From assembly GCA_021734045.1 (NCBI GenBank), contig JAIPJR010000024.1, positions 1 to 33,359 of the forward strand: DNA of 33,359 nt. The letters are read 5' to 3'. Source of the DNA: Fidelibacterota bacterium. Its GTDB lineage: Bacteria; Fidelibacterota; UBA8477. Under the pieces are notes generated by a model. The model saw nothing but the letters and a program-made list of their open reading frames with translations. It did no database searches and had not been told where the DNA came from. Position 1 is the first letter of the stretch; the number at the start of each line of letters is the position of its first letter. A program made the position numbers and the translations under genes. Shown here one piece after another: positions 1-7,874 of the stretch.

Positions 1-11
1 GCATACTTCAT
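1..11 (-). CDS. IS3-family transposase OrfB, first codons only (cut by window edge)
   Basis: The ATG at 11-9 on the minus strand overlaps the orfA TGA and reads M-K-Y before the window ends. As I recall, many IS3-group OrfB proteins (DDE catalytic subunit) begin with MKY. The same frame is the -1 frame relative to orfA and is open back to the A7 run, so it could also be entered by frameshifting. Only three codons are visible, so the call rests on position and context. Confidence 0.5.
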
Positions 12-313
12 TTGGGATCCTTTGAGAAAATGCTCACCACTTTTTTTAAGATATCACGCTCCTCCTTTACTGAACGGAGTTCCCGTTCAAGGGCGCGGAT
101 TTGTTCTTCTTCAGGGGTTTGGAGATGACCGGTTCCGGGGAATGCCGTTGACTGATCTGCCAAGTATTCCCGTTTCCAGCGGTGTAACATATTGGCGGTA
201 ATGCCAAGATCATCTGCAATTTCTTTTGCGGGTTTCCTACTTCGAAGCAATAACTCAACTGATTCTCGCTTGAACTCTGCTGGATATTGCCGCCGCTGTC
301 GCTCTGAATGCAT
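8..313 (-). CDS. IS3-family transposase OrfA (HTH DNA-binding subunit)
   Basis: This 101-residue protein is the usual size for an IS3 OrfA, which binds the element ends and forms the N-terminal part of the OrfAB transposase. An N-terminal helix-turn-helix lies at about residues 12-50 (YPAEFKRESVELL, then KEIADDLGI and HRWKREY). A leucine-zipper-like coiled coil lies at about 68-96 and ends in the family-typical ERDILKK. A strong ribosome site, GGAGGAGG on the minus strand (321-328), precedes the ATG by 7 bases. An A7 run near the 3' end is set as a frameshift heptamer (see the separate entry). The stop codon overlaps the ATG of orfB. Family assignment is confident. Confidence 0.88.
   Translation of the reverse strand: MHSERQRRQYPAEFKRESVELLLRSRKPAKEIADDLGITANMLHRWKREYLADQSTAFPGTGHLQTPEEEQIRALERELRSVKEERDILKKVVSIFSKDPK
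40..47 (-). promoter_or_regulatory. Probable -1 programmed frameshift site (A AAA AAA G)
   Basis: On the minus strand, orfA codons TTA AAA AAA GTG contain the heptamer A AAA AAA in correct register for a -1 slip. The frame entered after the slip has no stop and runs straight into the orfB ATG at 11-9. This matches the known IS3-family strategy for making the OrfAB fusion transposase. A stimulatory downstream structure cannot be assessed because the window ends. Confidence 0.6.
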
Positions 314-375
314 CTTGATTCCTCCTCCGACAACTTAAGGCTTCTTGCTCTGTCCACCAAAATGTAGAAAGTCCA

Positions 376-568
376 ACTCCAAGAATTAAGAATAAAACCT
401 ACTGGAATTCCTGAAGTTGACCTGGGACACCCTATACAATTTGTTGCTGAATAAATTTGCTTCTATAGGAACTCACCAATAAATTCCGCCAAAAGCCAAA
501 ACAGAACACAATCATCAGGGGATGGGTGTATTGGATTTAGTCCGCTACATATCAGAAAGGTTAATAAA
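376..568. other. Non-coding interval between IS element and first gene
   Basis: No credible ORF is present. The interval is AT-rich and must carry the promoter of the downstream genes unless the IS supplies one, but I could not find a convincing -35/-10 pair. A GGAACTC box (468-474) resembles the -35 of ECF-sigma promoters, without a clear -10 partner. The stretch 417-437 (TTGACCTGGGACACCCTATAC is just over 20 bases, so only its key part GACCTGGGACACCC is given) resembles insertion-sequence tips and could be a remnant or an alternative IS boundary. Confidence 0.4.
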
Positions 569-1735
569 ATGAAGAAAGCAGTTCTGCTACTCATATTAAT
601 GGTACCCTTTCTGGCATTTAGTCAGAATCTGGTGGTACAGGCCGATGTGGATCTGGCAGATTATGACATAATTTATTTGATGGATTTTGATTTTGAAAAT
701 GGCCAGAATAATCCACTTATTTTTCAGTATCGCCTCATGAATCAATCCACTTCAGCGATGCCACGCGTACGGATAAATTTTTCCCTGGATGCCTATATCC
801 CCTCAATGGACATGGATGGAGATGGCTCCTTCGATCGGACATTCAAGAATATTTTTGTTGTCAGTACAGAAATTGATACGCTCTTTCCTTCAAGCTATAT
901 CACCGTCTCAAGCCGCGATCTGGATCTGAATGCCGAAGGTCGGGAAGTACGCGACAGCCGCAACCACATGATAAGATTCATTAATACCAGTATCGAACAA
1001 AATTACGATGTTGGTAATCAGAACCAGATTATCTCCACGATTCTGGCCATGGGTAGAGTACCCGCTGGTCAATACCGCTTCGGTATTTCGGTGTTTGATG
1101 CTGAGAACAACGAAGCCGTGTACGCCTTTAATCCCAATAAAACCATTGTTATTCAGAATCCTACTACCATTCAATTAATCTCGCCTACGAATGATTACGA
1201 ATATATTGGTGACTTGTATCCGGTTTTTCAGTGGAGTTCTACCGGTTGCGAAAATTACGCTATAAGGATATGCGAGTACGATCCCAGGGTTCACTCGTCA
1301 CCGGACGATGCGATACAATCGGAATCCATGCTGCCCTTTCCTGACAATGGTGGCTATCTGGATGTGGGCACTGCTAACCAACTGGACTACTCCTCTTCCG
1401 GTGGCAGGCCACTGGAGTACGGTACATCCTACGTCTGGCGGGTGAAAAAAACCTGTATGACTACCGGTGCATATGAAGTTCTCTACAGTGATATTTACAC
1501 CTTCACCGTGAACGATGCCAGCCAACCACTCTCCCAATGCATGCAGCAAATCCGTAACATGTTGGGTGATAATCAATACAATGCCTTTTTCGGACCCAAT
1601 GGCCCCTTGAATGGTTTCGTAGATTGCGGTGATTTTTCACTGGATGGAAATCCCATTAGCATGGATGAGTTTGGCAACCTCGTGCTACAGTTTGCCGGTG
1701 GAATTTACACAATTGAAAGCATTACAACCCAGTGA
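569..1735 (+). CDS. Secreted protein with fibronectin-III-like domain, function unknown
   Basis: This 388-residue protein is not recognised as a named family. A signal peptide is clear (MKKAVLLLILMVPFLAFSQ, cleavage around residue 18-19). The first half, about 25-190, is probably beta-rich and contains an Asp-rich DMDGDGSFDR segment resembling a calcium loop. Residues about 199-312 read like a bacterial Fn3/Ig-type domain: ISPTN, then YPVFQWSS, then YGTSYVWRVKKTC, ending YTFTVND. The C-terminal 75 residues include several Cys. There is a weak AGAAAGG ribosome site. The gene ends 9 bp before the FecR gene, so the two are probably co-transcribed. A surface or periplasmic role is inferred from export and domain type only. 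Confidence 0.7.
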   Translation: MKKAVLLLILMVPFLAFSQNLVVQADVDLADYDIIYLMDFDFENGQNNPLIFQYRLMNQSTSAMPRVRINFSLDAYIPSMDMDGDGSFDRTFKNIFVVSTEIDTLFPSSYITVSSRDLDLNAEGREVRDSRNHMIRFINTSIEQNYDVGNQNQIISTILAMGRVPAGQYRFGISVFDAENNEAVYAFNPNKTIVIQNPTTIQLISPTNDYEYIGDLYPVFQWSSTGCENYAIRICEYDPRVHSSPDDAIQSESMLPFPDNGGYLDVGTANQLDYSSSGGRPLEYGTSYVWRVKKTCMTTGAYEVLYSDIYTFTVNDASQPLSQCMQQIRNMLGDNQYNAFFGPNGPLNGFVDCGDFSLDGNPISMDEFGNLVLQFAGGIYTIESITTQ

Positions 1736-1744
1736 GGTAAAAAA

Positions 1745-2458
1745 ATGAAATTGCTAAGCAAAATCTGTTTTCTGATCGCCTTTGGGGGGTACCTGCTTTT
1801 GCCTGCATATGGACAGGAAGCTGTGGGAGTAATTGCAAAATCAACAGGCCAGACATTTCATAAAAAGTTCAATTCCGACGAGTACATGCCGAAAGCCAAC
1901 ATTGGTTCAAAGATTATGAACAATGATTGGGTTAAAACCGGTGAAGATGGTTATGTCGCCCTGTTTTTTCTGGATGATAAAAGCCAGTTGAAAATTCGTG
2001 AAAATTCCGAGATGGAAATATTGGGCAGCGTGGAAAGAGGTCGCATCGATAAAACCATCTCTATGGACTTTGGTACCGTCAAGGCCAAAGTGGACAAGCA
2101 ACAGGGCGAATTTAGAATCGCAACACCTACCTCTGTAGCGTCCGTTAAAGGGACCGAATTTTGGGTAATTTCCGGACCTACTGGCGATCGATTTATCGGT
2201 CTGTCTGGAACTGTTGAAGTGGAAAATCGCTCCAGTGGCCAAACCACTACCGTTACCACAGACCAAACAGCTACCTCAGGATCTGATGGGAGTTTGGAAG
2301 TAACGGTGACAACCAATACAGATATCCCAGATGACCCGGATGAACCTACTACCACTGGTGATGAAGGTGGTAGCAGCACAACCCTCCATCAATTACGAAT
2401 TCGTGTTACCGACGAAAACAACAACGAGCGAGAACTCATTATCGAGTACGCTGAATAA
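1745..2458 (+). CDS. Exported FecR-domain protein
   Basis: This 237-residue protein has a signal peptide (about residues 1-24, ending PAYGQ). A FecR domain spans about 27-142, visible as VGVIAKSTG, then DWVKTGEDGYVALFF, and the core FGTVKAKV...ATPTSVASVKGTEFWV. The C-terminal part is a Thr/Asp/Gly-rich low-complexity linker (about 175-215) and a short tail. FecR domains are periplasmic; in iron transport FecR relays a signal from an outer-membrane receptor to a sigma factor. This protein has no N-terminal cytoplasmic or transmembrane anti-sigma part, so it is not a classical FecR regulator. It is followed by a beta-barrel and a CHASE2 cyclase. Its role as a periplasmic adaptor is inference. 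Confidence 0.8.
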   Translation: MKLLSKICFLIAFGGYLLLPAYGQEAVGVIAKSTGQTFHKKFNSDEYMPKANIGSKIMNNDWVKTGEDGYVALFFLDDKSQLKIRENSEMEILGSVERGRIDKTISMDFGTVKAKVDKQQGEFRIATPTSVASVKGTEFWVISGPTGDRFIGLSGTVEVENRSSGQTTTVTTDQTATSGSDGSLEVTVTTNTDIPDDPDEPTTTGDEGGSSTTLHQLRIRVTDENNNERELIIEYAE

Positions 2459-2485
2459 TCCCGGAAAAATCGGATTCCACACCCT

Positions 2486-5233
2486 ATGTCACGATTAAAA
2501 ATTTTATTCGCGGCCGCAGTCATCAGTACGTTCTCCTTTGCAGCGGATATGTCCTTCAGCAATTTTCAGGGGGAAATGGCCCATCTGCCGCCCCGTGAGG
2601 GGCTTCAGGGGCGCGATCTGGAGTTAGAGGTCATCTATACCGGTGACCAGGATGATGTAGCGGCAGCAAAAATTCTCTATCGACTCTACGGACAAGTGGG
2701 ATACCTGGAAACTTCCATGTCTTTCAAGGGATTAACGCTGACTGGTGTAATCCCCGGTGATAATGTGGCCGCCCCCGGCATCGAATACATCATCGTCATC
2801 CAACTGAAAGATGGTGGGATTCTGGCGTACCCGGCCATCGAAAATCCTATGGAACAACCGGTTTATGTTCCCATTGTTGAGCCACAATCCCAGGTGGAGA
2901 ACCGTCAAAGCGGCGCCCAGTCGGGTCAGGTGATTATTCTGACACCCGATCCGGGCGCGACCATTCCCTACGGCGAAGATGTGGTCATTGCGGTATCACT
3001 CTTTAACCTGGAGAATGTCGATGTCAATTCGATTAAAGTTTTCTTCGATAATGTAAATGTGACGCCCTATTCCGTCGTATCAGAGGATTTGGTTACCTAC
3101 AAGCCGGATTTTCTCCAGGCCGGGAATCACATGGTCTCCATCGAGGTGTCCAATCTGTACCGCGTACGAATTGCCACTACCAGTTGGAATTTTATGGTTG
3201 AATCCAAAGCCAAGTCCATGTTTCAGGTGGATTTGCACAGTAATCTTACCCTGAGTAACCGGTCCAACCTGATTCATATTCCCCAGTACGATTCAGCGAA
3301 AATCGTCACTGGTGTGGATGCACAGACAGTGGATGTGAGCCGTTTGGATTTCAGCATTGATGCAAATTTGGATTGGATTCGATTGAAATCCGGTGTGAAC
3401 CTGACGACCCAGGAAGATCCTACTCGCCAACCCCAAAACCGTTATAATTTCAGTGTCCAGAACTCATGGCTGCGCTATACTTATGGCGATGCCTCACCCA
3501 TGGTTAATCGCCTGGCACTCTGGGGAAAACGGGTGCGGGGACATTCGTTACGATTATTATCCAATTGGGCAACACTGGACATCGTTTCCGGTGAAACCGC
3601 CCGTAGTATCGTGGGGTCGGCTACTTTTGATTCTACCGGTATGCGTTGGAATCGGACGGGATACAGTTTCGAACGCAGTTTGTTTGGGATTCGTCCTGCC
3701 TTCGGAAACAGCCGCAAGTTTCAAATCGGTTTTTTCTATGTCCATGCTCGCGATAGTGTAAACTCAGTCAAACTCAGGCCCGGATTGGATCTCATGCACC
3801 CGTATCAAATTTCCGGGAGTGACAGTATCATCAATATCAATTTTGGTGACAATCAATTAATTACCTTCGGCGATACCGCCCAGATTGGATACAATTTTTT
3901 GGGAAGTTATCCGGAGGACAATATTGTTGTAGGGTCAGACCTGACCATTGGACTGGATGACCGGCGCATATTATTAGAATTTGAAGGGGCTATGTCGCTC
4001 AGCAATCGCAACATTTTCGACGGCGCATTGACCCGTGCACAGCTGGATACATTTTCCCTGCTCCAGGACAGCCTGGCCGATGATACTTTGGGCTCAGGCA
4101 GCCTTGACATCCCCTTTAGTGCTATTGATGATATGCTATTGAGCAGCGGACTGGGCTTTTTGCTTACTGACAACCAATTTGATCCGGCTAAACTGGAGAA
4201 GTATTTCGTTCTCAATAAGAACATGCTAATCCCTATCGATGTAAATAAGTTTGATCAAAACCCCCTGAAGGGCCTCACCTCCATTGCCTATTCCATGCGG
4301 TTGCGCATGAATTATTGGAATAATTTCATTTCAGCTACCTATAACTATGTAGCGCCCCTGTTTCGAGCTGCCGGAAGTCCATTTATCACTGCAGATGTCG
4401 CTGGATGGAAAATTTCTGATAAAATCCGATTGTTGGATAACATGCTTTACCTGAATCTGGGATATGAGGCCATGAAGGACAATGTACTCAGCCTGGATGA
4501 AAATCTTGAACCACGCACTGCGCTCACCAGTTACATCGGCGGGTTTACCTTTAATCCCGGACACGGTTTGCCGACATTTTCAGCGAATTTTAAATCGTAC
4601 ACCCGCGATAACAGCATTGATACGCTCTCAGCTGACACATCCGGATTCACGAATGACCCACGAATCCTGGACAATACCCTCTCCTCATCTATCAATCTGG
4701 TTTACAATCTGCGCCTGGGAAATGTCCAGAATAATATCAATTTGAATTATATGAATTCCGGTCGGAATGACTTACGAGTGGGCCGTAAAGGCCTTTTACA
4801 GTCCGCGGATCTGATTGGATTAAATTTACGCTCCGAATGGACGATTCCGCTGATTACAACCCTGACGGTACGCCGGAACATGAATGAGTTGTTCGTGAAA
4901 TCCAATCCCCTCTACCGCAGCAACCAATACCTGACCCTGGGTGGTGCAGCTTCCTATAATCTGTTCAATGGCCGGCTCAATCTTCGTAGCGGCCTTTCGC
5001 AAATAATGTCCGATCAGGAAAGCTATTCCAAAACTGATTCTGTGTTGGTAAAATCCCAGGAGAGTCAGCTAAAATTTGAATTGAGCACGCGCTATCGGTT
5101 TAAGCCAATCAATGTACGCAACACTTCCGCCAAGTCCCAATTGGCATTCATGCTGGATATGCGTCGTTACGCTGGCGAAAATTATAATTATGTTGATCGG
5201 ACATACTTCGTTAGATATGAGATGAATTTCTAA
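2486..5233 (+). CDS. Large outer-membrane beta-barrel protein with N-terminal Ig-like domains, function unknown
   Basis: This 915-residue protein has a signal peptide (about residues 1-19, MSRLKILFAAAVISTFSFA). The N-terminal region, about 25-235, holds two probable beta-sandwich units; the second begins with VIILTPDPGATIPYGEDVV and contains SLFNLENVDVNSIKVFFDN. From about residue 245 the chain shows alternating hydrophobic/polar strands with many aromatic residues and turns typical of a barrel (for example NFSVQNSWLRYTYGD, NYWNNFISATYNYVAP, LNLRSGLSQIMSDQ). It ends in RYEMNF, and a terminal Phe is the usual outer-membrane insertion signal. No named porin or receptor family is recognised, and no TonB plug is obvious. 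It lies between the FecR protein and the CHASE2 cyclase. There is no clear ribosome site before the ATG. Confidence 0.7.
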   Translation: MSRLKILFAAAVISTFSFAADMSFSNFQGEMAHLPPREGLQGRDLELEVIYTGDQDDVAAAKILYRLYGQVGYLETSMSFKGLTLTGVIPGDNVAAPGIEYIIVIQLKDGGILAYPAIENPMEQPVYVPIVEPQSQVENRQSGAQSGQVIILTPDPGATIPYGEDVVIAVSLFNLENVDVNSIKVFFDNVNVTPYSVVSEDLVTYKPDFLQAGNHMVSIEVSNLYRVRIATTSWNFMVESKAKSMFQVDLHSNLTLSNRSNLIHIPQYDSAKIVTGVDAQTVDVSRLDFSIDANLDWIRLKSGVNLTTQEDPTRQPQNRYNFSVQNSWLRYTYGDASPMVNRLALWGKRVRGHSLRLLSNWATLDIVSGETARSIVGSATFDSTGMRWNRTGYSFERSLFGIRPAFGNSRKFQIGFFYVHARDSVNSVKLRPGLDLMHPYQISGSDSIININFGDNQLITFGDTAQIGYNFLGSYPEDNIVVGSDLTIGLDDRRILLEFEGAMSLSNRNIFDGALTRAQLDTFSLLQDSLADDTLGSGSLDIPFSAIDDMLLSSGLGFLLTDNQFDPAKLEKYFVLNKNMLIPIDVNKFDQNPLKGLTSIAYSMRLRMNYWNNFISATYNYVAPLFRAAGSPFITADVAGWKISDKIRLLDNMLYLNLGYEAMKDNVLSLDENLEPRTALTSYIGGFTFNPGHGLPTFSANFKSYTRDNSIDTLSADTSGFTNDPRILDNTLSSSINLVYNLRLGNVQNNINLNYMNSGRNDLRVGRKGLLQSADLIGLNLRSEWTIPLITTLTVRRNMNELFVKSNPLYRSNQYLTLGGAASYNLFNGRLNLRSGLSQIMSDQESYSKTDSVLVKSQESQLKFELSTRYRFKPINVRNTSAKSQLAFMLDMRRYAGENYNYVDRTYFVRYEMNF

Positions 5234-5277
5234 AGGTATTCATTTGCGCTCGTTGGGCATATCTGACTGACTGACCA

Positions 5278-7740
5278 TTGCTATTGAAAAAATTACTGAC
5301 TAAATACGGCCCCGGCATCGGGATTACCTTCATCGCAATCGCGATTGTGACACTCCTGAAAGCTGCTGGCCTGTTCGATTTACTCAGTTATCAGATTCTA
5401 GATTTTAGCTTCAAAGTCCGCGGTCCCCTCTCCGGTTGGGCAGCACGTACCGGTGTCACCGCCGATAGTCTGGATGTGGTTCTCGTGGATGTGGATGATG
5501 AAAGTTTTCGGCTCGTTCCGGAAACGTGGCCATATCCCAGGGGCATAGTCTGGAATCGTGTGATTGAAAATCTCACCAATGCCGGCGCGAAAGTCATCGT
5601 ATTTGATATCCAGTTCGACTCCCGTGACCAATACACGCAAAATGTGTTGAATATCTATAAGGGCAACCCGCCGGAAAATTACAACGATGGTGACCGGCTA
5701 TTAGCTGAAGCGGTTCGATATGCAGAATCCCAGGGAACTGATGTCATCATGGCAGCCACTATGAAACGGGAGCCCACCCGTGTACCGCCTCAGATGATTG
5801 TCACACCCAATCAATATATCATGTCGGTACAACCAGAGTATGGATTGGTGGATGTACCGGAAGACCCGGATGGCTTTAGCCGTCAGTATGCAGTGTTCTG
5901 GTCAATGGAACACGAACCTACCGCTTGGTATCTCACGCTGGCTCTCAAAAGTGTTAAGGATTTCAAAAACTTACCGGATTCCGTGAGCATCAGCTATAAT
6001 CCGGAAACCAACCATTTCGAGTATGGTGACATAGAAATTCCCTCTTACGGGAGTTTCAAGCAGACTTTCCTGGTCAATTTCTACGGCCCCAGCTCCAAGG
6101 CAACATATCCACACTTGGATAAAGCCTGGTCCACGTTCAACCGCTACCCGCTTTCCAATGTGGTTGATACCGAAGATTATGATTTGAAAATGGAGGACAC
6201 CGATTGGATGTCCCTGTTCGACTCTACCAGTAGTTTCAATCAAATGATGCTCATGGTGGATGAAAATTACGAAATCCCCGAAAGTCCGTTTAAGGATAAA
6301 ATTTGCATTATCGGTGCATCGGTAGAGGTGCTCCACGACTACAAAAAAACGCCCTTTTTCACCTATGGTGGTGACCCGGTACTTCTACCTGGATTTGAAT
6401 TTCACGCCAATGCCATTCAGGAAATACTGGATGAAAATTTTATCCGCGTTTTCGGCTCAACACTGGAATTCACCAGCGACTCCGCTTTGACACAAATTGC
6501 GTTAATCGTATTCGTTGGCCTACTTACCTATATTTTCCTCACCGCATTTCACCCGTTGGTGGGGGGGGTGCTCATTATTGTGGAGATCTTGGTGTATCTT
6601 AGCCTGAGCATTGGGTTATTCACTGCCGATGTATTATGGCTGTTGAAATTTTTACTTTCTGCGATCCTGCCCGATTCCTTTGTGCAGAATGCTGAGTGGC
6701 TGGTCATTAATACCCCCAAAACCGGCGGATCCCTGGTGGTCCCGGTGATTGCGCCGGTGGCTACGATTCTCCTCACCTACGGTGGAAATGTCATCTACAA
6801 ATTTCTGGTGGAACAGAAGGATAAACGCTTTCTCCGCAAAGCATTTGGAGCCTATATCTCGCCCGAACTGATTGATATGATGCATGAAAATCACCAGCAG
6901 CCCAAGTTGGGTGGTGAGGCTGCGATTTGCACGCCCTATTTCACCGACATTCAGGGATTTTCAACTTTCTCGGAAATGCTGAGTGCGGAAGAATTGGTTA
7001 CGCTCCTGAATGAATACCTCACCGAAATGACCAATATCCTACTGGACGAAAAAGGTACACTGGATAAATACGAAGGTGATGCAATCATCGCGTTCTTCGG
7101 TGCTCCGGTACGATTGGAGGATCACGCGGAGCGGGCTGTCCGGACGGCTATCCGAATGCAAAACCGGCTCAGCGAATTACGGGAAAAATGGAAAGCCGAA
7201 GGTGACCGGTGGCCGGAAATTGTCCATATCATGCAAATGCGCATCGGGATTAGCTCTGGAGAAATCGTTACCGGAAATATGGGCAGTGCCGGACGCATGA
7301 ACTACACCATGATGGGTGACCCGGTGAATACCGCCGCCCGCCTGGAGTCCTCCGCGAAACAATATGGCGTGTACACACAAATCAGTCATCATACAGCCAA
7401 ACTTTTAAGCCAAGAGTTCGCTCTGCGTGAATTGGGGACGACCCGGGTAAAGGGAAAACAGGAAGCATTGCAGACATTTGAAGTTCTGGGCTTTACCAGG
7501 GACTTAACCGATGATGACCAGAAGCTGCTGGAAATCTGGCCGCAGGCGCTGGAAGCCACTCGTCAGCAACGATGGAATGACGCCATTAAGCTCTTCCAGG
7601 AGGCAGAAAAGTTTGAACGTCAGTTTGAAGGACGCAATTCCAATCCCTGCCAAACCTACCTGAATGACCGTATCCCGGTTTGGCAGGAAAACCCGCCTGG
7701 TGATGAGTGGGACGGCGTGTGGGTACTCACCTCCAAATAA
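5278..7740 (+). CDS. CHASE2-domain class III adenylate cyclase
   Basis: This 820-residue membrane enzyme is predicted to make cAMP from ATP. An N-terminal membrane segment lies at about residues 13-35. An extracytoplasmic CHASE2 sensor at about 40-395 includes VVLVDVDDESF, the WPYPRG segment, GAKVIVFDIQFD and PGFEFHANAIQ. Three or so membrane segments follow (402-423, 426-447, 487-510), then a cytoplasmic cyclase at about 545-735. Catalytic residues are present: metal Asp557 (FTDIQGFS) and Asp601 (KYEGDAIIAFFG), Lys597 and Thr677 at the purine-specificity positions (the Lys/Thr type seen in bacterial adenylate cyclases), Asn684 and Arg688 (NTAARLE). The start is TTG at 5278 or 5284; an in-frame TGA just upstream rules out a longer form, and no ribosome site is visible. 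It probably ends the envelope block. Confidence 0.9.
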   Translation: MLLKKLLTKYGPGIGITFIAIAIVTLLKAAGLFDLLSYQILDFSFKVRGPLSGWAARTGVTADSLDVVLVDVDDESFRLVPETWPYPRGIVWNRVIENLTNAGAKVIVFDIQFDSRDQYTQNVLNIYKGNPPENYNDGDRLLAEAVRYAESQGTDVIMAATMKREPTRVPPQMIVTPNQYIMSVQPEYGLVDVPEDPDGFSRQYAVFWSMEHEPTAWYLTLALKSVKDFKNLPDSVSISYNPETNHFEYGDIEIPSYGSFKQTFLVNFYGPSSKATYPHLDKAWSTFNRYPLSNVVDTEDYDLKMEDTDWMSLFDSTSSFNQMMLMVDENYEIPESPFKDKICIIGASVEVLHDYKKTPFFTYGGDPVLLPGFEFHANAIQEILDENFIRVFGSTLEFTSDSALTQIALIVFVGLLTYIFLTAFHPLVGGVLIIVEILVYLSLSIGLFTADVLWLLKFLLSAILPDSFVQNAEWLVINTPKTGGSLVVPVIAPVATILLTYGGNVIYKFLVEQKDKRFLRKAFGAYISPELIDMMHENHQQPKLGGEAAICTPYFTDIQGFSTFSEMLSAEELVTLLNEYLTEMTNILLDEKGTLDKYEGDAIIAFFGAPVRLEDHAERAVRTAIRMQNRLSELREKWKAEGDRWPEIVHIMQMRIGISSGEIVTGNMGSAGRMNYTMMGDPVNTAARLESSAKQYGVYTQISHHTAKLLSQEFALRELGTTRVKGKQEALQTFEVLGFTRDLTDDDQKLLEIWPQALEATRQQRWNDAIKLFQEAEKFERQFEGRNSNPCQTYLNDRIPVWQENPPGDEWDGVWVLTSK

Positions 7741-7840
7741 TTTCCCCATTACCGACCTGCTTTCACCGTACATGTGCCGCCAACTTAATTAGCAAAATAC
7801 AGCAATAATAGAATTCCTAAGGGGCCGCACGCTATCCACA

Positions 7841-7868
7841 TTGACAACCCTGGAAGGGAGATTATCTT
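7841..7868 (+). promoter_or_regulatory. Possible promoter of porX (TTGACA, 16 bp, TATCTT)
   Basis: A perfect TTGACA at 7841-7846 is followed after 16 bp by TATCTT at 7863-7868, which matches 4 of 6 positions of the sigma-70 -10. Transcription starting 7 bases after the -10 would begin at or next to the porX ATG (7875), giving a leaderless message. This agrees with the lack of a well-placed ribosome site there. FCB bacteria often use a different promoter consensus, so the call is tentative. Confidence 0.3.
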
Positions 7869-7874
7869 TCGCGG

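Larger units (their letters stand above)
1..375 (-). mobile_element. IS3-family insertion sequence, left-end fragment
   Basis: The fragment holds a complete orfA on the minus strand, the first codons of orfB running out of the window, and a probable terminus near 375. Read on the minus strand, the terminus starts TGGACTTTC and has GTGGACA 18 bases further in. That spacing matches my memory of IS3-group ends, which have TG at the tip and a GTGGACA block inside. The rest of orfB and the opposite end lie outside the window, so neither the inverted repeat pair nor a target duplication can be checked. The family call is firm from OrfA; the exact boundary is an inference. Confidence 0.75.

Noticed and set aside
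441-467. TTGTTG with TCTATA as a promoter for the first envelope gene
   Set aside because: The spacer is only 15 bp and the -10 matches 3 of 6 positions. A TAAATTTG at 452-459 resembles a Bacteroidota -7 box but has no -33 partner at the right distance.
1745-2458. FecR protein as an anti-sigma regulator of the classical FecIR type
   Set aside because: It has a cleavable signal peptide and no cytoplasmic N-terminal domain, and no fecI-like gene is adjacent.
5263-5274. Three copies of CTGA before the cyclase start
   Set aside because: Too short to be a meaningful repeat; probably chance, although it holds the in-frame TGA that limits the start.
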